Assembly: GCA_031284475.1 (NCBI GenBank)
Contig: JAISZV010000127.1
Location: 1 to 6,326, forward strand
Direction of reading: 5' to 3'
Length of the DNA: 6,326 nt
From: Proteiniphilum sp.
GTDB taxonomy: Bacteria; Bacteroidota; Bacteroidia; Bacteroidales; Dysgonomonadaceae
Shown here piece by piece: positions 1 to 6,326 of the stretch. Below the pieces are notes generated by a model. The model was not told where the DNA came from and searched no databases. It saw only the letters and a program-made list of their open reading frames with translations. Positions within the stretch are counted from its first letter, which is position 1, and each line of letters starts with the position of its first letter. The position numbers and the translations under genes were made by a program.

Positions 1-2821
1 GCAACTTATTGATAAGTACTTTCTTCAGCTCTTCCATTTTGAGTTCGTACTCTTCGTCGAGTTTGGGCAGAAGCGCTTTGTTTGAAAGTTTGGTCTTTCC
101 TTTCTTTGACGCTTTTGAGAAGAGATTGGTGTGGATAACCACGCCCTTGAGCGAAGGAGGCGCTTTGAGGGAAGCGTCTTTCACATCGCCTGCCTTGTCG
201 CCGAAAATGGCGCGGAGCAGTTTTTCTTCGGGGGAGGGATCGGATTCTCCTTTCGGGGTGATTTTACCGATCAGGATGTCTCCCGGTTTGATGCGCGCTC
301 CGATGCAGACGATTCCTCTTTCATCGAGGTCTTTGGTTGCTTCTTCACTCACGTTGGGTATATCGGAAGTGAGTTCTTCCATTCCCCGCTTGGTTTCGCG
401 CACCTCAAGGGAGAACTCTTCCACATGCACCGAAGTAAAGATATCTTCACTTACCAACCGTTCGTTTAATACGATGGCGTCTTCAAAGTTATACCCTTTC
501 CACGGCATGAACGCCACTTTCAGGTTCCTGCCCAATGCCAGTTCGCCGCTTTGTGTAGCGTATCCTTCGGTAAGGATCTCGCCTGCTTTTACCTTTTGCC
601 CCACTTTACAGATAGGGCGCAGGTCGACAGTGGTATTCTGGTTGGTCTTCCGGAATTTGGGGATGTTGTAAGTCTTTACGGCATCCTCGAAACTGGTAAA
701 TTCTTCTTCTTCAGTCCGATCGTATTTTATTTTGATGGTGGTGGCGTCTACGTAGAGTATCTCTCCGCTTCCTTCGGCCATGACCTGTGTGCGGGAGTCA
801 TGGATAACCTGCGCCTCGATACCTGTACCTACGACAGGCGATTCGGTTCTCATCAACGGAACGGCCTGGCGCATCATGTTCGACCCCATCAATGCGCGGT
901 TGGCATCGTCATGCTCAAGGAAAGGAATCAACGATGCGGCGATGGAAGCGATTTGCATGGGCGACACATCCATCAGTTCCACCTCTTCCGGGGTGATCAC
1001 GGGATAATCGGCGTCCTGCCTTGCCTTTACGCGCGGGTTGATGAATTGCCCCTTGTTGTTGAGCGGCGCATTTCCCTGTGCTATCAGCTTATTTTCTTCC
1101 TCTTCCGCAGCGAGATAGATGACCTCGTTGTTGTTGGTATTCACTGAGCCGCTCCCTACCTTGCGGTAAGGCGTTTCGATGAATCCCAGGTCGTTGATCT
1201 TGGCATAGACGCAGAGCGAGGAGATAAGCCCGATATTCGGCCCTTCAGGCGTTTCTATAGGACAAAGACGCCCGTAATGGGTGTAGTGGACGTCGCGCAC
1301 CTCAAATCCGGCGCGTTCCCGTGAAAGGCCCCCCGGGCCAAGCGCCGACAGACGGCGTTTATGGGTGATTTCCGCCAGCGGGTTGGTCTGATCCATGAAC
1401 TGTGAGAGCGCATTGGTTCCGAAGAACGTATTGATGACCGACGAGATGGTTTTCGCGTTGATCAGGTCGATCGGGGTGAAAACCTCGTTGTCGCGCACGT
1501 TCATCCTCTCGCGGATGATACGCGCCATACGGTTCAGGCCTACTCCGAACTGGCTGTATAATTGTTCCCCTACCGTGCGCACACGCCGGTTGCTGAGGTG
1601 GTCGATATCGTCCACCATAGCTTTGGAGTTGACAAGCTCGATAAGGTATTTGATGATCTCTATCATGTCTTCTTTCGTGAGGACACGGGTGTCGACGTCG
1701 ATATTGAGATTCAGCTTTTTATTAATCCTATAGCGGCCTACGTCGCCCAGGTCATATCTTTTTTCCGAGAAAAAGAGGTTGTTGATCACCTCTCGTGCAC
1801 TGGCGTCGTCGGCCGGTTCCGCGCTTCTCAACTGGCGGTAGATGTGACGGATGGCGTCGATCTCCGTATTACTCGGGTCTTTCTGTAATGTGTTGTAAAT
1901 GATGGAGTAATCGGAATTGTTGCCTGTTTCCTTGTGCAGAAGGATGGAAGTGACGCCCGATTCGACGATTTCGTCGATATGATCCTGTTCCACCATGGTT
2001 TCGCGTTCAATGATCACTTCGTTCCTTTCGATGGATGTTACCTCGCCGGTATCTTCATCTACAAAATCTTCCATCCATGATTTCAGTACGCGTGCGGCCA
2101 GTTTACGCCCCACTACTTTTTTGAGGTTTGCTTTATTGACCTTCACCTCTTCGGCCAGGTCAAATATCTCAAGGATATCCTTGTCGCTTTCAAAACCGAT
2201 GGCGCGGAGCAGGGTGGTGACCGGTAACTTCTTTTTCCGGTCGATATAGGCATACATCACATTGTTGATGTCCGTAGCAAATTCAATCCATGATCCCTTG
2301 AACGGAATGATGCGGGCGGAGTAGAGCACTGTGCCGTTTGCATGGAGGCTCTGTCCGAAGAATACGCCGGGAGAACGGTGCAATTGCGAAACAATGACGC
2401 GTTCGGCGCCGTTGATAACAAACGTGCCTTTCTCCGTCATATAAGGAATGGTGCCGAGATATACATCCTGAATGACAGGCGTAAAATCTTCATGATCGGG
2501 GTCGGTGCAATATAAATACAGTTTTGCCTTCAGCGGGACACTGTAGGTGAGCCCTCTGTCTATACATTCGTCGATAGTATAGCGCGGGGGATCAACATAG
2601 TAATCTAAAAATTCGAGGACGAAATTGTTACGGGTATCGGCAATGGGAAAATTCTCCGTGAAAACCTTATACAATCCTTCATTCTTTCTGCTTTCGGGGG
2701 GGGCGTCGAGTTGGAGAAAATCCCGGAACGATTTTAGCTGTACTTCCAGAAAATCGGGAAACTCAAGCGGATTTTTTATCGACGCGAAATTGATTCTTTG
2801 ATTGGTGTTATTTGAAGACAT
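1..2821 (-). CDS. rpoB: DNA-directed RNA polymerase subunit beta, N-terminal 940 residues (3' part outside window)
   Basis: RpoB forms half of the RNA polymerase active-site cleft and the rifampicin pocket. The frame is open from ATG at 2821 to the left edge, giving 940 of roughly 1270 residues expected for Bacteroidota. The start [20 protein letters not shown] is the usual one for this group. The protrusion and lobe segments include [30 protein letters not shown] and [16 protein letters not shown]. The rifampicin cluster reads [20 protein letters not shown], with Asp477, His487 and Ser492 matching E. coli Asp516, His526 and Ser531. Then come [49 protein letters not shown] (Glu780/Asp781, E. 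coli Glu813/Asp814) and [20 protein letters not shown]. The window ends in a Lys/Glu-rich helical stretch that probably belongs to lineage insertion beta-i9. The catalytic lysines and C-terminal clamp lie outside. rpoC would be expected next. Confidence 0.99.
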   Translation of the reverse strand, partial: MSSNNTNQRINFASIKNPLEFPDFLEVQLKSFRDFLQLDAPPESRKNEGLYKVFTENFPIADTRNNFVLEFLDYYVDPPRYTIDECIDRGLTYSVPLKAKLYLYCTDPDHEDFTPVIQDVYLGTIPYMTEKGTFVINGAERVIVSQLHRSPGVFFGQSLHANGTVLYSARIIPFKGSWIEFATDINNVMYAYIDRKKKLPVTTLLRAIGFESDKDILEIFDLAEEVKVNKANLKKVVGRKLAARVLKSWMEDFVDEDTGEVTSIERNEVIIERETMVEQDHIDEIVESGVTSILLHKETGNNSDYSIIYNTLQKDPSNTEIDAIRHIYRQLRSAEPADDASAREVINNLFFSEKRYDLGDVGRYRINKKLNLNIDVDTRVLTKEDMIEIIKYLIELVNSKAMVDDIDHLSNRRVRTVGEQLYSQFGVGLNRMARIIRERMNVRDNEVFTPIDLINAKTISSVINTFFGTNALSQFMDQTNPLAEITHKRRLSALGPGGLSRERAGFEVRDVHYTHYGRLCPIETPEGPNIGLISSLCVYAKINDLGFIETPYRKVGSGSVNTNNNEVIYLAAEEEENKLIAQGNAPLNNKGQFINPRVKARQDADYPVITPEEVELMDVSPMQIASIAASLIPFLEHDDANRALMGSNMMRQAVPLMRTESPVVGTGIEAQVIHDSRTQVMAEGSGEILYVDATTIKIKYDRTEEEEFTSFEDAVKTYNIPKFRKTNQNTTVDLRPICKVGQKVKAGEILTEGYATQSGELALGRNLKVAFMPWKGYNFEDAIVLNERLVSEDIFTSVHVEEFSLEVRETKRGMEELTSDIPNVSEEATKDLDERGIVCIGARIKPGDILIGKITPKGESDPSPEEKLLRAIFGDKAGDVKDASLKAPPSLKGVVIHTNLFSKASKKGKTKLSNKALLPKLDEEYELKMEELKKVLINKL

Positions 2822-2856
2822 GGATGTGAGTTTTTGAACCTACTATATATTGACAC

Positions 2857-2893
2857 AAAAGGTTAAGAATCTTCAGGAAGAAGATCCTTAACC
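2857..2893 (-). terminator. Hairpin plus short U-tract between rplL and rpoB (probable attenuator or processing site)
   Basis: On the transcribed strand, arms GGTTAAGGATCTTC (2893-2880) and GAAGATTCTTAACC (2874-2861) form a 14-bp stem with a 5-base TTCCT loop, followed by TTTTGTGTC. Thirteen pairs are Watson-Crick and one is G-U. On the opposite strand that pair would be an A-C mismatch, so the structure fits better in the rplL-to-rpoB RNA. The four-U tail is short, which suggests partial termination and not a full stop. In E. coli the rplL-rpoB gap is known to hold an attenuator and an RNase III site; equivalence here is inferred from position and shape. Confidence 0.65.
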
Positions 2894-2917
2894 GTATTAA
2901 CCTAAATTAGGTAAATG

Positions 2918-3295
2918 TTATTTAAGCTCAACTTCCGCCCCAGCCTCTTCAAGTTGTTTTTTCAAAGCGTCTGCTTCGTCTTTTGTTATACCTTTCTTCA
3001 ATTCGCTGGGAACACCGTCTACCAAGTCTTTGGCTTCTTTTAAGCCAAGGCCGGTGAGTTCCTTTACAGCCTTCACTACGGCAAGTTTTGCCGTACCGGG
3101 GCTCTTAAGGATTACATCAAATTCTGTTTTTTCCTCTACAACGGCTTCTCCGGCTGCGGCAGGGCCTACAGCAACGGCAACCGCTGCGGCTGCCGGTTCG
3201 ATACCGTATTCGGTTTTCAAAATCTCAGCCAGTTCATTAACCTCTTTTACTGTTAGGTTGACCAGGTCTTCAGCAAATTTTTTTAAGTCTGCCAT
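2918..3295 (-). CDS. rplL: Large-subunit ribosomal protein L7/L12
   Basis: L7/L12 is the multi-copy stalk protein that recruits translation GTPases (EF-Tu, EF-G, IF2) and stimulates their GTP hydrolysis. The 125-residue protein has the standard three parts. The N-terminal dimerisation and L10-binding domain is about residues 1-33 ([20 protein letters not shown] onward). A flexible Ala/Val/Gly-rich hinge follows at about 34-53 ([18 protein letters not shown]). The globular C-terminal domain is about 54-125, with [11 protein letters not shown], the factor-binding stretch [20 protein letters not shown] (73-92) and the end [10 protein letters not shown]. The start follows a strongly A-rich leader (AAACAAATAAAAAA), typical of highly expressed Bacteroidota genes. 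It lies 50 bases after rplJ and 96 bases before rpoB, with a hairpin in the latter gap that may lower expression of the polymerase genes relative to the ribosomal ones. Confidence 0.98.
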   Translation of the reverse strand: MADLKKFAEDLVNLTVKEVNELAEILKTEYGIEPAAAAVAVAVGPAAAGEAVVEEKTEFDVILKSPGTAKLAVVKAVKELTGLGLKEAKDLVDGVPSELKKGITKDEADALKKQLEEAGAEVELK

Positions 3296-3345
3296 TTTTT
3301 TATTTGTTTAAATTGATTACTAATTCTGTTTGTTGTAAAAATTAA

Positions 3346-3864
3346 TTAACTCTCTTTCTCCGACAATGTTTTTAATACTCCATGGAGTATGGCGCCGCCG
3401 GATTGAAGTGCGGAAATAACGTTCTTTGCAGGTGATTGCAACAGTGCGATCACATCTCCGATAAGTTCCGGCTTGCTCTTGATATTCACCAGGTTTTGCA
3501 AAGTATTTCCTCCGATGAAGAAACTTTCCTGAACGTAGGCGCCTTTCAAAGCCGGTATTTTATCGGCTTTGTATTTATCAATGAGCTTGGCGGGAGTATT
3601 TGCCGTGTTAGAGAACATGATGGCCGTATTCCCTTTTAATATGGGATACAGTTCGCTGTAATCTCTGTCGAGCGATTCGAATGCTTTCTGCAATAAGGTA
3701 TTCTTCACCACTACCAGCTTAATCCCCTGTTTGGAACATTCCCTTCTCAGATTGCTTGTTTTCACTGCATTGAGTGTAGCAATACTGGTAAGGTAGAAGT
3801 TTTCATACTCCTGGAGATTAGCGGCTATCTGCTCTATTATTTGTTGTTTATCTTCCTTTTTCAT
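3346..3864 (-). CDS. rplJ: Large-subunit ribosomal protein L10
   Basis: L10 is the stalk base. Its N-terminal domain binds 23S rRNA next to L11, and its long C-terminal helix carries the L7/L12 dimers. The protein is 172 residues (165 in E. coli). Landmarks are KKEDKQQIIEQIAANLQEYE at the start, LRRECSKQGIKLVVVKNTLLQKAF at about 39-62 and LKGNTAIMFS at 76-85. The last helix (about 134-172) includes LIGDVIALLQSPAKNVISAL and ILHGVLKTLSEKES. The ATG is preceded directly by AAAAAGGA. The purine tract touches the start codon, too close for a normal Shine-Dalgarno sequence, in line with the weak use of such sites in Bacteroidota. The 8-base gap from rplA leaves no space for the long structured L10 leader known upstream of E. 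coli rplJ. rplL starts 50 bases after the stop. Confidence 0.97.
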   Translation of the reverse strand: MKKEDKQQIIEQIAANLQEYENFYLTSIATLNAVKTSNLRRECSKQGIKLVVVKNTLLQKAFESLDRDYSELYPILKGNTAIMFSNTANTPAKLIDKYKADKIPALKGAYVQESFFIGGNTLQNLVNIKSKPELIGDVIALLQSPAKNVISALQSGGAILHGVLKTLSEKES

Positions 3865-3872
3865 TCCTTTTT

Positions 3873-4574
3873 TTAATTAGATTCATCTGTCGATTTCGTG
3901 TCCACTTTAATACCCGGACTCATCGTACTGGAAAGATAAATACTCTTGATATAGGTACCTTTTGCCGCGGTCGGTTTTAATTTGATCAACGTTTGGATAA
4001 ATTCTTTTGCGTTGTCTCTAATTTGTTCGGGCATGAAAGATACTTTTCCTATAGAGGTGTGAATAATACCGGCTTTGTCCACTTTAAAGTCGATTTTCCC
4101 TTGTTTTACCTCATTCACGGCTTTTGCCACGTCAGGGGTAACGGTTCCGCTCTTAGGGTTCGGCATCAATCCTCTTGGCCCTAATATACGGCCAAGCGCT
4201 CCGATTTTACCCATGATTTGCGGTTGTGTGATGATTACATCCACATCGGTCCAACCTCCTTTAATCTTTTCGATATATTCATCGAGCCCCACATAGTCGG
4301 CGCCGGCCTCTTTGGCAGCGGCTTCAACTTCCGGGGAGCACAATACAAGAACTCTTACCTGTTTACCTGTTCCGTGAGGGAGCGATACCACGACTCTCAC
4401 CATCTGGTTAGCTTTTCGCGGATCTACGCCGAGGCGTACATCGATATCTACGGATGCGTCGAACTTGGCATTGGTGATTTCCTTCCCCAGCGCCGACGCT
4501 TCTTTTAGCGAATAGGTCTTTCCCGCTTCAATTTTGCTCAAAGCCAACTTTTGATTTTTTGTCAGTTTACCCAT
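3873..4574 (-). CDS. rplA: Large-subunit ribosomal protein L1
   Basis: L1 forms the mobile stalk near the E site and helps move deacylated tRNA. In several bacteria it also represses its own operon by binding the rplK leader mRNA. The 233-residue length is normal (234 in E. coli). The split domain I (about residues 1-67 and 160-233) contains [19 protein letters not shown] (38-56) and [20 protein letters not shown] (206-225). The inserted domain II contains [20 protein letters not shown] (125-144). Thr217 and Met218, key RNA contacts in the family, are kept; residue 219 is Ser where many L1 proteins have Gly (TMGPG). The start fits the conserved [10 protein letters not shown] opening. The stop TAA is only 8 bases before the rplJ start, so L10 probably depends on translation through rplA. 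Confidence 0.98.
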   Translation of the reverse strand: MGKLTKNQKLALSKIEAGKTYSLKEASALGKEITNAKFDASVDIDVRLGVDPRKANQMVRVVVSLPHGTGKQVRVLVLCSPEVEAAAKEAGADYVGLDEYIEKIKGGWTDVDVIITQPQIMGKIGALGRILGPRGLMPNPKSGTVTPDVAKAVNEVKQGKIDFKVDKAGIIHTSIGKVSFMPEQIRDNAKEFIQTLIKLKPTAAKGTYIKSIYLSSTMSPGIKVDTKSTDESN

Positions 4575-4589
4575 GTTTCAATTGAAGTT

Positions 4590-5039
4590 TTAATTAGTGA
4601 TATTTTCCGGAAATTCCCCTCTTACTGTGATACCCATGCTCCGAGCCGTTCCGGCTACCATCCGCATTGCCGATTCGAGCGTGAAGCAGTTTAAGTCGGG
4701 CATTTTCTCTTCGGCAATCGCCTGTACCTGTTCCCAGGTAATTTCCGCAATTTTCTTGCGATTGGGTTCTGCCGAACCGCCTTTCTGTTTACTGGCTTCT
4801 AATAGCTGAATCGCAACCGGTGGAGTTTTAACAATAAAATCAAAAGACTTGTCGGTATAATAAGTGATTACCACTGGCAATACTTTACCGGCTTTGTCCT
4901 GAGTTCTGGCATTGAATTGCTTGCAAAACTCCATAATGTTGATCCCTTTGGAACCCAATGCAGGGCCTACCGGGGGAGATGGGTTTGCAGCTCCTCCTTT
5001 GATTTGTAATTTTAGTTGTCCGGCAACTTCTTTAGCCAT
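4590..5039 (-). CDS. rplK: Large-subunit ribosomal protein L11
   Basis: L11 binds the GTPase-associated region of 23S rRNA at the base of the stalk and helps factor-dependent GTP hydrolysis. In many bacteria it is also needed for RelA activation. The N-terminal domain (about residues 1-70) carries [20 protein letters not shown] followed by [16 protein letters not shown]. Pro22 and Pro23, the positions linked to thiostrepton/micrococcin sensitivity, are both present. The C-terminal rRNA-binding domain (about 71-140) contains [18 protein letters not shown], the [15 protein letters not shown] segment and [12 protein letters not shown]. At 149 residues it is slightly longer than the usual 141-142 because of a short tail, EFPENITN. 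The ATG follows an A-rich stretch (AAAATCAAGAAA). rplA follows 15 bases after the stop, so the two are very probably co-transcribed and translationally linked, as in other bacteria. Confidence 0.98.
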   Translation of the reverse strand: MAKEVAGQLKLQIKGGAANPSPPVGPALGSKGINIMEFCKQFNARTQDKAGKVLPVVITYYTDKSFDFIVKTPPVAIQLLEASKQKGGSAEPNRKKIAEITWEQVQAIAEEKMPDLNCFTLESAMRMVAGTARSMGITVRGEFPENITN

Positions 5040-5114
5040 TTTCTTGATTTTAATAAATTACGGTTTTCGAAACACTTTAAAGAACTTACAGAATCTGCGT
5101 AACCAAATATCTGA

Positions 5115-5657
5115 CTATTCTTTCTCTACTTGCATATAACCCAACTCAAGGAGTTGTTTTCTTCCGAAAATTTTCACCATCACTTTGAGTTTTTTCCTCT
5201 CTTCATTCACTTCCTCTACTACACCGGAGAAACTGCTGAAAGGACCTCCGATCACTTTCACGTTTTCGCCTACATAGTATTTCATATCCATTTCGTCGCC
5301 TGCCTCTTCCAACTCGTCCATCGTTCCGAGGATCCGTTTTACTTCCGATTCCCGCAAAGGTTGGGGGTCGGTTGTGTTCGGCAGAAAGCCGGCAACGTAA
5401 TTGATATTCTTCAGTTCGTGAATTACCTCACCCGTCAGTTCCGCTTCAATAAGCACATAGCCGGGAAGATAAGCGCGTTCTTTCATCACTTTCTTTCCGT
5501 TGCGTATTGAGTAGGTCTTTTCTGTGGGGATGAGAACCTGGGAGATATACTTCCCCAGGTCGGTTTTCTTCATCTCTGATTCAAGATACTCTTTGACTTT
5601 AGTTTCTTTTCCACTAACGGAACGCAATACGTACCATTTCTTTCTCTCTTCAGTCAT
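5115..5657 (-). CDS. nusG: Transcription elongation/termination factor NusG
   Basis: NusG binds the RNA polymerase clamp beside the non-template strand. It modulates pausing and Rho action and can contact ribosomal protein S10 to couple transcription with translation. The 180-residue length matches the family (181 in E. coli). The NGN domain spans roughly residues 6-110, opening with KKWYVLRSVSGKE and carrying the conserved YLPGYVLIEAEL (63-74). An acidic linker around residues 114-125 leads to the KOW domain (about 128-178), with VGENVKVIGGPFSSFSGVVE and IFGRKQLLELGYMQVEKE. It has no large insertion, so it appears to be the housekeeping NusG and not a specialised paralogue such as RfaH, LoaP or UpxY. 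The ATG gives the short MTEERKK lead usual before KWYVLR. It lies 24 bases after secE and 75 bases before rplK, the longest gap between secE and rplL. The stop codon is TAG. Confidence 0.97.
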   Translation of the reverse strand: MTEERKKWYVLRSVSGKETKVKEYLESEMKKTDLGKYISQVLIPTEKTYSIRNGKKVMKERAYLPGYVLIEAELTGEVIHELKNINYVAGFLPNTTDPQPLRESEVKRILGTMDELEEAGDEMDMKYYVGENVKVIGGPFSSFSGVVEEVNEERKKLKVMVKIFGRKQLLELGYMQVEKE

Positions 5658-5681
5658 AGCTAAGTCTCTTTCTTTCAGATT

Positions 5682-5873
5682 TTACAAAATACCGTAGAGA
5701 AGTTTTAACATCCACTCAAATAAAGAATCCGCACCAAACACTATCACGGCAATTATAAGGGAAGCAATCAATACAATTACCGTACTGCCGTAAAGTTCTT
5801 CTCTAGATGGCCAGGATACCTTATGAACCAACTCATTGTAGGAATCGCTGAGATATGCAACTATTTTTTTCAT
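5682..5873 (-). CDS. secE: Preprotein translocase subunit SecE
   Basis: SecE is an essential inner-membrane subunit that clamps SecY in the SecYEG protein-export channel. This 63-residue protein is the short single-span form found in most bacteria; the E. coli version is longer, with three spans. An amphipathic N-terminal helix (about residues 3-19) leads to the hallmark VSWPSREEL (residues 19-27). One hydrophobic membrane segment follows at about residues 31-53 (STVIVLIASLIIAVIVFGAD). A short C-terminal tail ends YGIL. The ATG start follows the A/T-rich sequence CCGAATTAA and lies 20 bases after the mature 3' end of tRNA-Trp, so the untranslated leader would be very short once the tRNA is cut out. 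nusG starts 24 bases downstream, the conserved secE-nusG pairing. The family call is firm because the WPS motif, length and neighbours all agree. Confidence 0.97.
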   Translation of the reverse strand: MKKIVAYLSDSYNELVHKVSWPSREELYGSTVIVLIASLIIAVIVFGADSLFEWMLKLLYGIL

Positions 5874-5893
5874 TTAATTCGGATAATTTTTTG

Positions 5894-5966
5894 CACGGGT
5901 CGAGAGACTCGAACTCCCGACACCTGGTTTTGGAGACCAGCGCTCTACCAACTGAGCTAGACCCGT
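5894..5966 (-). tRNA. trnW: tRNA-Trp (anticodon CCA)
   Basis: The 73-base gene folds as a complete cloverleaf. The 7-bp acceptor stem is ACGGGTC/GACCCGT. The D-arm is GCTC-AGTTGGTA-GAGC. The anticodon stem is CTGGT/ACCAG with loop CTCCAAA, giving anticodon CCA at 5933-5931. The variable loop is 5 bases (GTGTC), and the T-arm GGGAG-TTCGAGT-CTCTC contains one G-T pair. The discriminator base is G (5894), the known identity base for bacterial TrpRS. The 3' CCA is not encoded: the template continues CAAAAAATT, so it must be added after transcription. It reads UGG codons. It lies between tuf and secE in the same direction and is probably excised from a longer transcript by RNase P and a 3' tRNA nuclease. 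Confidence 0.98.
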
Positions 5967-5970
5967 ATAC

Positions 5971-6022
5971 AAACCCTGCCTATTCCCATCCTCATAGAGA
6001 AGGGCCTTTGACGGCAGGGTTT
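5971..6022 (-). promoter_or_regulatory. 10-bp perfect inverted repeat between tuf and trnW
   Basis: The arms AAACCCTGCC and GGCAGGGTTT (6022-6013 and 5980-5971 on the transcribed strand) are perfectly complementary over 10 bp and flank a 32-base interior. The interior can pair further through CCC/GGG and CTC/GAG around a TAT tip. The 3' arm ends 4 bases before the 5' end of the tRNA. In the transcribed direction only UUUGUAU follows, a weak terminator tail. Read on the plus strand the same repeat is followed by five T's (6020-6024), a better intrinsic-terminator shape for antisense transcription heading toward tuf. Options are a partial terminator/attenuator after tuf, a plus-strand terminator, or a structured tRNA leader that affects RNase P processing. 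Confidence 0.5.
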
Positions 6023-6029
6023 TTATGTT

Positions 6030-6072
6030 ACTCATCCAACTTTGTCCTCCAAAAAAGAGGCGGGGGATGAGT
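6030..6072 (-). promoter_or_regulatory. Stem-loop just after the tuf stop codon
   Basis: Perfect 8-base arms, ACTCATCC and GGATGAGT on the transcribed strand (6072-6065 and 6037-6030), enclose an inner CCTC/GAGG helix (6060-6057 and 6049-6046) with a loop of about 7 bases. The 5' arm starts 5 bases after the tuf stop. In the transcribed direction the hairpin is followed by AACATAAAAAC and not a U-tract, so it does not look like an intrinsic terminator. An mRNA 3'-end stabiliser or a processing site separating tuf mRNA from the tRNA are possible roles. The inverted repeat is seen; the function is inferred. Confidence 0.5.
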
Positions 6073-6077
6073 CTGTA

Positions 6078-6326
6078 TTAATCTAATAACTCTGTAATCT
6101 GTCCTGCGCCTACGGTACGTCCACCTTCACGGATAGCGAAGCGAAGGCCAACGTGGCATGCTACCGGATAGATCAGTTCTACCTCGATAGTTACGTTGTC
6201 GCCGGGCATTACCATTTCTACTCCTTCGGGCAGGGTAATTTCACCTGTTACGTCGAGGGTACGGATGTAGAACTGGGGACGGTATTTGTTGTGGAAAGGA
6301 GTGTGGCGTCCGCCTTCTTCTTTCTT
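6078..6326 (-). CDS. tuf: Elongation factor Tu, C-terminal 82 residues (5' part outside window)
   Basis: This is the end of EF-Tu, the GTPase that carries aminoacyl-tRNA to the ribosomal A site. Only the last 82 codons and a TAA stop are visible, out of roughly 395 residues expected for the family. What remains is the beta-barrel domain 3, which in EF-Tu contacts tRNA and EF-Ts. Landmarks in order are [34 protein letters not shown] and [13 protein letters not shown], all classic EF-Tu signatures. The tail GQITELLD differs from the proteobacterial VVAKVLG-type ending and looks typical of Bacteroidota. The GTPase domain, with its nucleotide-binding motifs, lies beyond the right edge, so function is inferred from domain 3 alone. 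The motif match is dense and leaves little doubt. It is the most upstream gene seen in this co-directional cluster, and its stop codon is followed after 5 bases by a stem-loop. Confidence 0.98.
   Translation of the reverse strand, partial: KKEEGGRHTPFHNKYRPQFYIRTLDVTGEITLPEGVEMVMPGDNVTIEVELIYPVACHVGLRFAIREGGRTVGAGQITELLD

Noticed and set aside
9..671. Long plus-strand open frame (220 codons), with others such as 551-1147 and 1395-1733
   Set aside because: These lie antisense to the intact, highly conserved rpoB frame. Their Ser/Arg/Phe-rich or otherwise low-complexity products resemble no known family and are shadows of the codon pattern.
2822..2860. Possible Bacteroidota promoter before rpoB (TTTTG followed by TAGGTTC)
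   Set aside because: The -7 element lacks the TTTG ending, and the 13-base spacing is shorter than the usual spacing for the TTTG/TAnnTTTG pair.
2900..2912. Palindrome ACCTAAATTAGGT after rplL as an operator
   Set aside because: It is short, A/T-rich, has no second copy nearby, and matches no operator I know; likely chance, or part of the same 3' region as the hairpin.
3865..3870. AAGGA before rplJ as a Shine-Dalgarno site
   Set aside because: It abuts the ATG with no spacer, so it could not pair with the 16S tail in the normal geometry.
5076..5108. Possible promoter before rplK (TTTG followed by TAAGTTCT)
   Set aside because: The -7 match is partial and the spacing of about 15 bases is short; in A/T-rich intergenic DNA such matches are expected by chance.
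5855..6070. Plus-strand open frame of 71 codons across secE, the tRNA and the tuf gap
   Set aside because: It runs antisense through the tRNA-Trp gene and the start of secE; its product reflects those sequences and not a protein family.
1..6326. Novel accessory system, mobile element, CRISPR array or riboswitch
   Set aside because: All of the window is accounted for by conserved housekeeping genes and gaps of about 110 bases or less; no repeats, transposase, integrase or foreign-looking segment was seen.

Overview
The window is a core translation/transcription locus of a bacterium in the Bacteroidota, most likely order Bacteroidales. Every gene lies on the minus strand, so transcription runs from the right edge to the left: tuf (C-terminal part only) - trnW (tRNA-Trp, CCA) - secE - nusG - rplK - rplA - rplJ - rplL - rpoB (first 940 codons only). 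The lineage call rests on this gene order with tRNA-Trp between tuf and secE, on A-rich start regions without properly spaced Shine-Dalgarno sequences, and on protein signatures that match my memory of Bacteroides/Parabacteroides-type proteins (EF-Tu tail ending GQITELLD, RpoB beginning [21 protein letters not shown]1 with TMSPG). A finer call such as Dysgonomonadaceae would be a guess.

Layout. Positions 6326-6078 hold the last 82 residues of EF-Tu. The 111-base tuf-trnW gap contains two consecutive stem-loops. trnW (5966-5894) is followed after only 20 bases by secE (5873-5682) and then nusG (5657-5115). After a 75-base gap come the stalk-region ribosomal proteins L11, L1, L10 and L7/L12 (5039-2918), with gaps of 15, 8 and 50 bases. 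A 96-base gap with a strong 14-bp hairpin precedes rpoB (2821 to the left edge). No stretch longer than about 110 bases lacks a gene.

How the genes work together. EF-Tu brings aminoacyl-tRNA, including the tRNA-Trp made here, to the ribosome. L11, L10 and L7/L12 form the factor-binding stalk that recruits EF-Tu and EF-G, and L1 forms the opposite stalk near the E site. SecE is an essential membrane subunit of the Sec translocon. NusG binds RNA polymerase and can link it to the ribosome, and RpoB is the polymerase beta subunit.

I found no novel system. All protein-coding genes are intact or cut only by the window edge, and there is no sign of mobile DNA, CRISPR or horizontal transfer. The points worth checking are regulatory: the rplL-rpoB hairpin, the paired stem-loops between tuf and trnW, the tRNA sitting against secE, and the lack of room for an enterobacterial-type L10 leader before rplJ.
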